From Micromonospora wenchangensis (GTDB lineage Bacteria > Actinomycetota > Actinomycetes > Mycobacteriales > Micromonosporaceae): a DNA stretch of 64,000 nucleotides. Of this stretch, positions 1-6,827 are shown piece by piece (positions within the stretch are counted from its first letter, which is position 1; each line of letters begins with the position of its first letter). The notes below the pieces were generated by a model. It had not been told where the DNA came from. It was given only the letters and a program-made list of their open reading frames with translations, and did not search any database. A program made the position numbers and the translations under genes. Location of the stretch: the NCBI RefSeq assembly GCF_002210435.1, contig NZ_MZMV01000003.1, forward strand, positions 140,826-204,825. The letters run 5' to 3'.

Positions 1-232
1 CCACTGGACGTTACCGGAGTAAGTCGACGACTGAACCACCCGACTTCGGACGGGCTCCCGACTGGGCAGAACCGGAAATCCTACAAGAATTCTCACATTC
101 TCGCGGCGATTCGGACCCCCTTCCCACCACTGGGTGAAGTCAGCGTATGGCGGAGCGTAGCCAGCAGTAGCACCTGAGTATGGGAAAAGCGGGACACGCG
201 CGTTCCGCAGCGGTGCCGGGGGGAGAACGTCC

Positions 233-664
233 ATGAGTGTCATCCGACCGACGACCGTAGAGGTCGAGACGTCGCTAAGGCTCGTCGCGCCTGACGCCAC
301 CGCCTTGCCGGTGCGTGCCAGCCTGCGTTACGACCCTGCTGACCCGTATGCGGTCCATGTCCTGTTCCACGCCGAGTCGGCCGGCGGCGAGGCGGTGAGC
401 TGGTCGTTCGCCCGCGAACTGCTGGTCACCGGCCTCGACGAGCCGGCGGGCATCGGCGACGTGCGGGTCTGGCCCTGGGCCACCCCGCGCGGCGACTTCG
501 TCGCGCTGGCCCTGTCGTCGCCGGACGGCAACGCCCTGTTCGAGGTCCCGCGCAGCGTGCTGGTGCGTTTCCTGCGCCGGACCTACGTCGTCGTCCCGCG
601 CGGCCGGGAGGCCGAGCACCTGGACGTCGACACGGCGGTGACCCGGCTGCTCGCCGGTCGCTGA
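233..664 (+). CDS. ssgB: SsgA/SsgB-family sporulation and cell division regulator
   Basis: A 143-residue protein of the SsgA-like (SALP) family, which is confined to sporulating actinomycetes. The N-terminal half carries the family signature around LRYDPADPYAVHVLFH, followed by WSFARELL and GDVRVWPW, and the length is normal. In Streptomyces, SsgB recruits FtsZ to future septum sites in aerial hyphae; genera with a single SALP usually carry the SsgB type, which is why I give this symbol. The ATG is preceded by a GGGGGGAG ribosome site at about 218-225. No partner gene lies beside it in the window. The 232 bases upstream hold no gene, and I could not assign a promoter there with confidence. 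Confidence 0.9.
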   Translation: MSVIRPTTVEVETSLRLVAPDATALPVRASLRYDPADPYAVHVLFHAESAGGEAVSWSFARELLVTGLDEPAGIGDVRVWPWATPRGDFVALALSSPDGNALFEVPRSVLVRFLRRTYVVVPRGREAEHLDVDTAVTRLLAGR

Positions 665-776
665 CCAGTCTGCCCCGGAGCCGCGCGGATCTGCCGAGTC
701 CGCGCGGCTCCGGCCGTCCACCGCCCGGGTACGCGCCACGCCACCCGCCCGCGCCACCGCCCGTCGGGTCCGCCGG

Positions 777-1553
777 TCAGCCGTGGGTGGTGATGCCCCC
801 GTCCACCGGGATCACCGCGCCGGTCAGGTAGGCCCCGGCCCGCGACGCCAGGAAGATCGCCGCGCCGGCCATGTCGTCGGGGCGGCCGATCCGGCCGAGC
901 GGCACCTGCTGCGTGATCGCCGCCCGGGTCGCGGGGTCGTCCAGGGCGAAGGCCATCATCTTGCTCTCGAACGGGCCGGGGGCGATCGCGTTGACCGTGA
1001 TCCGCTCGGCGGCCAACTGGTGGGCGAGGCTTCGGGTGAGCATGTGCACGGCGGCCTTGGTGGCCGAGTAGGCGTAGACCTCCATCGCCGGCACCCGGAG
1101 CCCGTCGATCGAGCCGATGTTGATCACGCGGGCCGGGTCGTCGTCGCCGGCCGCCGCCCGCAGGGCCGGCAGCAGCGCGGTGGTGAGCCGGAACACCGCC
1201 TTCACGTTGACCGCCCAGAGCTTGTCGAACGCGCTTCCCGGGTACGACTCCAGCGGCGCGCCCCAGGTCGCCCCGGCGTTGTTGACCAGCACGTCGAGCC
1301 GGTCGTACCGCTCGCGGACGGCGGCGGCGAGGGCGTCGGCGCCCGCGTCGTCGCCGAGGTCGGCGGGGATCGCCTCGCACCGCCCCTCGGCGGACAGTTC
1401 CTTGGCCACCGCCTCGCACACGTCGGCCTTGCGCGACGAGATGACCACCGTGGCCCCGGCCCGGACGAAGCCCCGGGCGATCATCAGCCCGATCCCCCGG
1501 GAGCCACCGGTGACCAGGACCGTCTTGCCGTCGACCGAGAACAGATCCGTCAT
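777..1553 (-). CDS. SDR-family NAD(P)-dependent oxidoreductase
   Basis: A classical short-chain dehydrogenase of 258 residues, the normal family length. It shows the cofactor motif TGGSRGIG near residues 15-22, the NNAG motif, the catalytic Ser in the INIGSIDG region, and YSATK with the active-site Tyr and Lys. A PVDGG motif near the C-terminus is typical of the FabG-like branch. The start was placed at the ATG giving MTDLFSVDGKTVLVTGG, because sequence further upstream is low-complexity and unlike the family. Substrate cannot be told from sequence. It is transcribed away from the AraC-type gene, and a perfect 14-bp palindrome lies in the shared upstream region. Confidence 0.9.
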   Translation of the reverse strand: MTDLFSVDGKTVLVTGGSRGIGLMIARGFVRAGATVVISSRKADVCEAVAKELSAEGRCEAIPADLGDDAGADALAAAVRERYDRLDVLVNNAGATWGAPLESYPGSAFDKLWAVNVKAVFRLTTALLPALRAAAGDDDPARVINIGSIDGLRVPAMEVYAYSATKAAVHMLTRSLAHQLAAERITVNAIAPGPFESKMMAFALDDPATRAAITQQVPLGRIGRPDDMAGAAIFLASRAGAYLTGAVIPVDGGITTHG

Positions 1554-1579
1554 GAGCACCCCATCGCGCGTCGCGGTCC

Positions 1580-1593
1580 TTACCGATCGGTAA
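1580..1593. promoter_or_regulatory. Perfect 14-bp palindrome, candidate operator
   Basis: TTACCGATCGGTAA is a perfect palindrome 26 bp upstream of the SDR start and is relatively AT-rich for this region. TetR-type repressors commonly bind sites of this form. No TetR gene is adjacent, so the cognate regulator is either elsewhere or is the neighbouring AraC-type protein. Confidence 0.5.
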
Positions 1594-1708
1594 CGTAGCC
1601 CGGCCCCGGCAGCCGGACAACCCCGCCGGGGCACCCGTCCACCGCGAGCGCGACAGAGTCCCGTCGCCGGGATGCGGCCCCGGCCGTCCCCGGTTACGGT
1701 CGAGGACG

Positions 1709-2623
1709 ATGGTCCCTTCCGGTCAGCTCTCCCCGGCAACCCGTCCCGACCTGCCCCGCCCCGAGATCGACGTCCTGGAGCTGGGCGACCTCGTCCCCGG
1801 CACGGGCGTGCCCCGGCCGGTCCTGCTCGACCACGATCTGCTCGTCCTGGTCACCGGCGGGCACGGCCTCGTCGAGCTGGACTTCCGGGCACTGCCCTGC
1901 CGCCCCGGCACCCTGCTGCGGGCCGCCCCCGGCCAGGTGCTGCGCTGCTCCGCGCGGCTCGACGCGGTCGCGCTCCGCTGGCACGCCGACGCGCTGCGCG
2001 GCCTGGACGTCGACCCCGACGCCGTGCCGCAGCACCACCAGCTCACCGGCCCGGACGAGGACGCCGTCATCAACGAGGTCTCCCAGCTCGTGGTGGACCA
2101 CCGCCGGCACCGCGCCGACCCGGCCGCGCACGTCCTGCTCCGACACCAGCTCGCGGTGCTGCTGATCCGGCTCGCCCTGCTGCCCGGCGTCCGCAACTCC
2201 GGCGGGACGCCCGACGACACCGACCCGCAGCGGACGGAGAAGGCCACGTTCCGCCGGTTCTGCCGGGAGGTGGAGGCGGGGTACCCGTACACCAGGCGGG
2301 TGGAGGACTACGCGGCCCGGCTGGGCTGCTCGGTGCGTACCCTGACCCGGGCCTGTCTGGCGGTGACCGGGCGCAGCGCCAAGCAGGTGGTCGACGAGCG
2401 GGTCGCGCTGCAGGCCCGTCGGCTGCTCGCCGCCACCGACGAGCCGGTGGCCCGGATCGGTCGGCAGCTCGGCTTCCCCGAGCCGACGAACTTCGGCCGG
2501 TTCTTCACCCGCGAGGTGGGGGTGAGTCCGGGGGCGTTCCGGGCCGCCCGGGACCGTCCGCCGTCCCGGATCGTCCGACCACGGCGACCCGCTGACCCCG
2601 CTGACCCCGACGGACGGGCATGA
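1709..2623 (+). CDS. AraC-family transcriptional regulator
   Basis: A 304-residue regulator with an N-terminal sensing domain (roughly 1-170, cupin-like, with PRPVLLDHDLLVLVTGG) and a C-terminal AraC double helix-turn-helix (about 195-290). The signature is visible in VARIGRQLGFPEPTNFGRFF followed by VGVSPGAFR. The ligand is unknown. A TACGGT -10 element at 1695-1700 ends 8 nt before the ATG, so the transcript is probably leaderless. It is divergent from the SDR gene and lies 4 bp upstream of the Rrf2-type gene, so the two regulators may be co-transcribed. Its target could be the SDR gene, by position only. Confidence 0.88.
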   Translation: MVPSGQLSPATRPDLPRPEIDVLELGDLVPGTGVPRPVLLDHDLLVLVTGGHGLVELDFRALPCRPGTLLRAAPGQVLRCSARLDAVALRWHADALRGLDVDPDAVPQHHQLTGPDEDAVINEVSQLVVDHRRHRADPAAHVLLRHQLAVLLIRLALLPGVRNSGGTPDDTDPQRTEKATFRRFCREVEAGYPYTRRVEDYAARLGCSVRTLTRACLAVTGRSAKQVVDERVALQARRLLAATDEPVARIGRQLGFPEPTNFGRFFTREVGVSPGAFRAARDRPPSRIVRPRRPADPADPDGRA

Positions 2624-2627
2624 TGGC

Positions 2628-3086
2628 ATGGTGCAGATCTCCGCGCGCGGCGACTATGCGGTCCGAGCGGCCCTGAGCCTGGCCACCGCCTACCCCTCCC
2701 TGCTCTCCACCCAGGCGATCGCCAGCGAGCAGGACATGCCGCGCAAGTTTCTCGAAGCGGTCCTGGCCGACCTGCGTCGGGCCGGCGTGGTCCGCGCGCA
2801 GCGCGGTGCCGAGGGCGGTTACACCCTCGCCCGGCCACCGCGCGAGGTCACCGTGGGGGCGATCCTGCGCGCCGTCGAGGGCCCGTTGGCCGGGGTACGC
2901 GGGCTGCGCCCCGAGGAGACCCGGTACGAGGGCTCGGCGGAGAATCTCCCCCGGCTCTGGGTGGCGGTGCGTGCCGCCGTCCGGCAGGTGCTCGACGAGG
3001 TGAGTCTCGCCGAGGTGGTCAGCGGGCGGCTCCCGGCGCACGTCCGTAAGCTGACCACCCTGCCCGACGCGTGGGAGCCGCGCTGA
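2628..3086 (+). CDS. Rrf2-family transcriptional regulator without cysteines
   Basis: A 152-residue Rrf2-type winged-helix regulator: MVQISARGDYAVRAALSLA at the N-terminus, the recognition segment around MPRKFLEAVLADLRRAGVV, and the wing GGYTLARPP. IscR, NsrR and RsrR bind Fe-S clusters through conserved cysteines, but this protein has no cysteine at all. It therefore cannot sense through a cysteine-ligated cluster and may respond to another signal. It starts 4 bp after the AraC-type gene and converges on a nitroreductase whose stop lies 1 bp away. Such Rrf2-flavoenzyme neighbours are often linked functionally, but that is inference here. Confidence 0.88.
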   Translation: MVQISARGDYAVRAALSLATAYPSLLSTQAIASEQDMPRKFLEAVLADLRRAGVVRAQRGAEGGYTLARPPREVTVGAILRAVEGPLAGVRGLRPEETRYEGSAENLPRLWVAVRAAVRQVLDEVSLAEVVSGRLPAHVRKLTTLPDAWEPR

Positions 3087-3087
3087 G

Positions 3088-3750
3088 TCACCGCGTCTCG
3101 ATCACCTCGTCGGCGGTGAGCCGGGGCAGCCGCTCCCGCCAGGCGTCCGGCCCGGGGTGGCCGATGTTGACCAGCAGCAGCACCTCGTGCCGGCCCTCGG
3201 GGAAGAACTCCCGCTGCACCCCGGCCGCGTCGAACCCGGCCATCGGCCCGGCGGCGAGCCCGGCGGCACGGATCCCGATCAGGAAGTAGCCGATCTGGAG
3301 GGTGGCGTTGAACCGGGCCTGGGCGACCCGGTCCGCCCGGTCGGCGAGCCACTCCCGCGCCTGTGGCTGGTGCGGGAACAGTTCCGGCAGCCGCTCGTGG
3401 AAGTCGACGTCGGCGGTGAGCACCGCCACCAGCGGCGCGTCGGCCGTCTTGGCCCGGTTGCCCCGCGACACGTACGGCAGCAGCCGGCTGCGGGCCGCCG
3501 TCGAACGCAGCAGCAGCACCCGCAGCGGTTGGCCGTTGAGCGCGGTGGGGCCGTACCGGATCAGCTCGTGGATGGCGGCGACCTGCGCGTCGTCGACCGG
3601 GTCGGCGGTGAACGTGTTGGCCGTGCGGGCCGCCCGGAACAGCAGGTCCTGGGCGGCCTGGTCGAGGGCCAGCGGGGCGCCGTGGCGACCGGCGTCGGGC
3701 CGTGGTGGGCCGGGCCGGTCGGTGCGTCGGTGCGCGTCCCGCTGCGACAT
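3088..3750 (-). CDS. Nitroreductase-family protein (RutE/HadB-like)
   Basis: A 220-residue FMN-dependent nitroreductase-fold protein. The visible family pattern is FRAARTANTFTADPV, then YGPTALNGQPLRVLLL (the phosphate-binding region typical of the malonic semialdehyde reductase RutE branch), and a C-terminal LLVNIGHPG. The first 25 residues are polar and may be disordered; the chosen ATG gives MSQRDAHRRT and removes an upstream stretch that does not look coding. RutE proteins are about 195 residues, so the length is normal apart from this extension. No other rut genes are present, so a general enal or nitro reductase role is more likely than pyrimidine degradation. Confidence 0.85.
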   Translation of the reverse strand: MSQRDAHRRTDRPGPPRPDAGRHGAPLALDQAAQDLLFRAARTANTFTADPVDDAQVAAIHELIRYGPTALNGQPLRVLLLRSTAARSRLLPYVSRGNRAKTADAPLVAVLTADVDFHERLPELFPHQPQAREWLADRADRVAQARFNATLQIGYFLIGIRAAGLAAGPMAGFDAAGVQREFFPEGRHEVLLLVNIGHPGPDAWRERLPRLTADEVIETR

Positions 3751-3855
3751 GCGCTCATGCTGCCGGCAGCGGGACGACCAGATCAACGCCCTTCCAGAAC
3801 ATGGGACTTCCATCGCCGTCTCTGCTTCCAGTCATCTTCACCTGCATCTTCCGCA

Positions 3856-3888
3856 CCGCAACACCTGTCGGCTTGGTAGGCGTTGCGG
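3856..3888. repeat. Inverted repeat between nitroreductase and DUF4236 gene
   Basis: Arms CCGCAACACCT (3856-3866) and AGGCGTTGCGG (3878-3888) match at 10 of 11 positions around an 11-nt loop. The 240-bp gap 3751-3990 holds no other gene. The hairpin could be an operator for the nitroreductase or a structured leader for the DUF4236 gene; I cannot decide. Confidence 0.4.
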
Positions 3889-3990
3889 CACCGTCCAGCC
3901 CGGACCGGAGCAGGTTTCGGTTTTCGTGGATGCGGGCATCTATCGGGCCGAGACGGCAACGACGACAGGGAACGCGAAGGGAGCGCCACG

Positions 3991-4170
3991 ATGGGTCTGA
4001 TGTTCCGTAAGCGCAAGAAGTACGGGCCGATCATCCTGAACTTCACCGAGAACGGCTTCTCGTCGTGGAGCATCAAGATCGGTCGCTGGTCGTGGAACTC
4101 CCGGGCCAAGGCGCACCGCGTCGACCTGCCGGGCCCGCTGTCCTGGAAGCAGGACAAGTCCCGGGCGTGA
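3991..4170 (+). CDS. Small DUF4236-domain protein
   Basis: A 59-residue protein beginning MGLMFRKRKKYGPIILNFT. The order RFRK-like start, a beta strand, NGFSSWSIKIG, and a closing DLPGPLSW matches the short beta-rich DUF4236 domain, whose function is unknown. The ATG is chosen because GAAGGGAG at 3977-3984 forms a good ribosome site; a longer reading frame exists but has no ribosome site and no family similarity. It is followed directly by a perfect terminator hairpin, so it is a single-gene transcript. Confidence 0.75.
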   Translation: MGLMFRKRKKYGPIILNFTENGFSSWSIKIGRWSWNSRAKAHRVDLPGPLSWKQDKSRA

Positions 4171-4179
4171 CGCCCTGCT

Positions 4180-4220
4180 GTCGAACGGGGTGCCGGTGGT
4201 TCACCGGCACCCCGTTCGAC
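4180..4220 (+). terminator. Perfect 19-bp intrinsic-type terminator hairpin
   Basis: Arms 4180-4198 and 4202-4220 are exact reverse complements (GTCGAACGGGGTGCCGGTG) around the 3-nt loop GTT. It sits 9 bp after the DUF4236 stop. There is no T-tract, as is usual for high-GC actinomycetes. Confidence 0.85.
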
Positions 4221-4316
4221 GTTCCAACCCCCGGCCCGCCGCCGGCCGGGACAGACGCCCCGGTCGGGTTCGGCATTCGCCGGATCGGGGCCGGCACGAC
4301 GGCGCAGAATCGCCGC

Positions 4317-4847
4317 ATGGCGAGCGACGACGGACGCTGGGCGCGGATGCGGCGGCACACCCTGGCGGCCTGCGTCCTGCTGGTGGTCAGCTACTTCCTG
4401 ATCCCCTTGGAACCCGACCCGAACGGGCTGCGGCTGACCCTGCGCGCGGTGGGCACCCTGCTGCTGATCGGCGTGGTCACCGTCCTGGTCACCCGTCAGG
4501 TGGGCCGCCAGCTCGGGGCCCGCGCCCCGGTCGGCGAGGACGAGGTCCGCTCGTTGAGCCGGCTGGTGGTGGCGCTGGTCGCGGGGTTGCTCGCGTTCGC
4601 GGTCGCCGACTACGTGGTGGCCGGCAGCGGGCCGGGCCAGTTCTCCGGGCTGCACACCCGGTTGGACGCGCTCTACTTCGCCCTGACCACCCTGACCACG
4701 GTCGGATACGGTGACGTGCACGCCCAGGGGCAGCTCGCCAAGGCGATCGTCTGCGTGCAGATGGTGTTCAGCATCGGGGTGATCGCCACCGGGGCGTCCA
4801 TCGTGGTCAGGCAGTTGACCGCGCGGCCGGGGCGGGGCCAGCGCTGA
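4317..4847 (+). CDS. Ion channel / two-pore-helix potassium channel
   Basis: A 176-residue membrane protein with hydrophobic segments near residues 17-30, 42-60, 80-100 and 140-160, and a pore loop carrying TLTTVGYGD. That is the canonical K+ selectivity filter, with the preceding helix ALYFALT. It matches the Ion_trans_2 family. No RCK or other ligand-binding domain follows; the protein ends shortly after the last helix. The ATG giving MASDDGRWARMRRH is preferred; a CAGAAT -10-like element ends about 6 nt upstream, so the message may be leaderless. Its last 41 bp overlap the 3' end of the convergent gene at 4807-5712. Confidence 0.85.
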   Translation: MASDDGRWARMRRHTLAACVLLVVSYFLIPLEPDPNGLRLTLRAVGTLLLIGVVTVLVTRQVGRQLGARAPVGEDEVRSLSRLVVALVAGLLAFAVADYVVAGSGPGQFSGLHTRLDALYFALTTLTTVGYGDVHAQGQLAKAIVCVQMVFSIGVIATGASIVVRQLTARPGRGQR

Positions 4848-5712
4848 TCAGCACGTCCCCGCCGAGCCGCCCGTGTTCCGGGTCCCGGGTGACCGCACCG
4901 GCGTCCACCAGCTCGGTCAGCGCCCGCCCGGCGTCACCGGCCCGGTAGGCGGTCGCGGTCAGCGCGTGCCGACGCAGTTCGGTCACCGTACGCGGGCCGT
5001 GGCGGGTCAGCTCGGCGAGCAGTTCGTCGCGCAGCGGGCCGGTCGGCGGGTCCGCCCCCACGTCGAGCAGGCCACCGACCGGGTCCCGGTGGCGGACGGC
5101 GTCGCCGTCGGCAGCCTCGGCGGTGGCGGCCCACAGTGCGTCCTTGAACGCCTCCAGGCTCTTGTCCAGGCCGGTGCCGAAGGCGACCAGGTGGGCCGGC
5201 GTCCCGTCGGCGGGGACCAGCTCGGCCTCGGCGACCAGGGGAAACCCGGCGGCGGTCAGGGCCGGTCGCAGGCAGGTGGCGGTGCCGGTGAGCAGCACCT
5301 CGGCCGGGCGGCCGATGGTCGTGGCGGCCAGCAGCGTCGGCGTCGGTGCCGCGCCGTCGACCAGGGTGAACAGTGGTGCGCCGGCCGCACCGGCCGCCTT
5401 GAGCACCACCGGCAGCCGGGTCGGGTCGCCGGGCACCACGTGCACCGCGACGTCGCCGGGCAGGCCGGCCTCGACGACGCCGAGCCGGGCGGGCAGCTCG
5501 GGGCCACCGTCGGCGAGCACCAGCACGATGAGCCGGCGGCCCCGCAGCCGGTCGGCGAAGCCGGCCACCACCCGCAGGGCCGCCTCGGCGGTGCCGGGGT
5601 CACCGGCGTACGCCAGCGCGAGGGTGGCCCGCCGGGAGCGGTGCAGGGCCCCCGGCAGCCAGTGGTCGAGCTGACGGACGAGCAGTCCGCCCAGGACGGC
5701 GTCGATCGACAT
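4807..5712 (-). CDS. Conserved hypothetical protein, 301 aa
   Basis: I do not recognise the family. The N-terminus MSIDAVLGGLLVRQLDHWLPG is followed by an alpha/beta region with alternating strands (LIVLVLADGG, VAVHVVPG) that could be a Rossmann-like or methyltransferase-like fold. The C-terminal 80 residues look like a winged-helix module (RDELLAELTRHGPRTVTELRRH ... LTELVDAGAVTRDPEHGRLGG). A central DKSLEAFKDALWA segment looks conserved. A sensing domain coupled to a winged helix would suggest regulation, but this is a guess. It overlaps the convergent K+ channel gene by 41 bp at the 3' ends. Confidence 0.6.
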   Translation of the reverse strand: MSIDAVLGGLLVRQLDHWLPGALHRSRRATLALAYAGDPGTAEAALRVVAGFADRLRGRRLIVLVLADGGPELPARLGVVEAGLPGDVAVHVVPGDPTRLPVVLKAAGAAGAPLFTLVDGAAPTPTLLAATTIGRPAEVLLTGTATCLRPALTAAGFPLVAEAELVPADGTPAHLVAFGTGLDKSLEAFKDALWAATAEAADGDAVRHRDPVGGLLDVGADPPTGPLRDELLAELTRHGPRTVTELRRHALTATAYRAGDAGRALTELVDAGAVTRDPEHGRLGGDVLISAGPAPAARSTA

Positions 5713-5736
5713 CCTGTCGTTCTACCGTACGGCCGT

Positions 5737-6258
5737 TCAGGCCGGGACGGAGATCCCCACCCCGCCCCGGGTCTGCCCGCCGTAGCGGGCCCGTTCGCGG
5801 TCGAGGTCGAGCCGGCCGATCCGCTTGCGGGCGGCGAGGGTGTCCTCGTCGAGCTGGTCGGCCGGGACGATCCAGACGATCTCGAACTCCAGCCCGTCGG
5901 GGTCGCGGCCGTAGAGGCTCTTGGTGGTGCCGTGGTCGGAGGTGCCGACCAGCGCGTCGGCGGCGGCCAGTCGCTGCGCGGTGGCGGCCAGTTCGTCGAG
6001 GGTGTCCAGCTCCCAGGCGAGGTGGTAGAGGCCGACGGTGGCCCGGCCGGCCTGCGAGCGGCCGGCGTTCGCGCCGATCTCGAACAGGCCGAGGTCGTGG
6101 TCGTTGGTCGAGTCGGGGGCCTGGAGGAAGGCCGCGCCCCGGAACCCGTCCGGGGTCATCGGCACCGGGCGGAAGCCCAGCACGTCGCGGTAGAAGTCGA
6201 CGCTGCGACGCAGGTCGGAGACGTAGAGCACGGCGTGGTTGAGGCGGTGGATTCCCAT
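5737..6258 (-). CDS. VOC-family (glyoxalase/extradiol dioxygenase-like) protein
   Basis: A 173-residue two-module VOC protein resembling catechol-2,3-dioxygenase-like enzymes. The first strand LNHAVLYVSDLRRSVDFYRD carries the first metal-ligand His; YHLAWEL supplies the second His; DPDGLEFEI ends with the Glu ligand. The metal triad (His, His, Glu) is therefore intact. The ATG giving MGIHRLNHAV is selected because the upstream residues are encoded in the operator region. It is transcribed divergently from a MarR regulator, whose operator-like repeat lies 24 bp upstream, suggesting control by that MarR protein and an aromatic or reactive electrophile substrate. Confidence 0.85.
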   Translation of the reverse strand: MGIHRLNHAVLYVSDLRRSVDFYRDVLGFRPVPMTPDGFRGAAFLQAPDSTNDHDLGLFEIGANAGRSQAGRATVGLYHLAWELDTLDELAATAQRLAAADALVGTSDHGTTKSLYGRDPDGLEFEIVWIVPADQLDEDTLAARKRIGRLDLDRERARYGGQTRGGVGISVPA

Positions 6259-6281
6259 GTCCACCACGCTAGCGCGATTTT

Positions 6282-6310
6282 GTTGAGCGTTCAACTATTC
6301 CGGCTATGAT
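6282..6310 (+). promoter_or_regulatory. MarR operator and leaderless promoter
   Basis: GTTGA-GCGT-TCAAC at 6282-6295 is a near-palindrome of the TTGAACGTTCAA kind bound by MarR/DUF24 repressors. The -35 (TTGAGC, 6283-6288) lies inside it. A TATGAT -10 at 6305-6310 follows after 16 nt and ends 7 nt before the ATG at 6318. Repressor binding would block both divergent promoters. Confidence 0.65.
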
Positions 6311-6317
6311 GGTCGTC

Positions 6318-6770
6318 ATGACCCGCTGGCTGGACCCCGACGAGCAGCAGACCTGGCGCGCCTTCCTGACCGCCTCCCGGGCGCTGAGCGACACCCTCGA
6401 CCGCGAGCTGCAACGCGACGCCGGGATGCCGCACGCCTACTACGAGATCCTGGTCCGGCTCTCCGAGGTGCCCGACCGGCGGCTGCGGATGAGCGAGCTG
6501 GCCGACCTCACCGGCTCCTCGCGCAGCCGGCTCTCGCACGCCGTGGCCCGACTGGAGACGGCCGGTTGGGTGCGCCGCGAGGACTGCCCCACCGACCGGC
6601 GCGGGCAGGTCGCCGTGCTCACCGACGCCGGTTTCGCGGCCCTCGCCGCCGCCGCGCCCGGCCACGTCGAGGGGGTACGCCGGCACCTGTTCGACGCGCT
6701 CAGCCCCGCCCAGGTCGACCAGTTGCGCCGGATCAGCGAGACGCTGGTCGCCCACCTGACCGGTTCTTGA
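6318..6770 (+). CDS. MarR-family transcriptional regulator
   Basis: A winged-helix MarR regulator of 150 residues: dimerisation helices at both ends, recognition helix SELADLTGSSRSRLSHAVARL and wing region VRREDCPTDRRGQVAVLT (about residues 55-100). An in-frame ATG lies 12 nt upstream, but a TATGAT -10 element at 6305-6310 covers it, so the ATG at 6318 (MTRWLDPDEQQTW) is taken as a leaderless start. It likely represses itself and the divergent VOC gene. A single Cys (in EDCPTD) next to the wing could be a redox-sensing residue, though this is not established. Confidence 0.9.
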   Translation: MTRWLDPDEQQTWRAFLTASRALSDTLDRELQRDAGMPHAYYEILVRLSEVPDRRLRMSELADLTGSSRSRLSHAVARLETAGWVRREDCPTDRRGQVAVLTDAGFAALAAAAPGHVEGVRRHLFDALSPAQVDQLRRISETLVAHLTGS

Positions 6771-6827
6771 CCAAGTTGCCGACCGGCAAGGGTTGTACTA
6801 ACCGTTGCCGGCCAAGCACGATGGGGC

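Noticed and set aside
4873..6309. Long forward reading frame of 478 codons opposite two reverse genes
   Set aside because: Composition is Gly/Val/Arg/Gln-rich low complexity, typical of antisense frames at very high GC; the reverse genes have recognisable domains.
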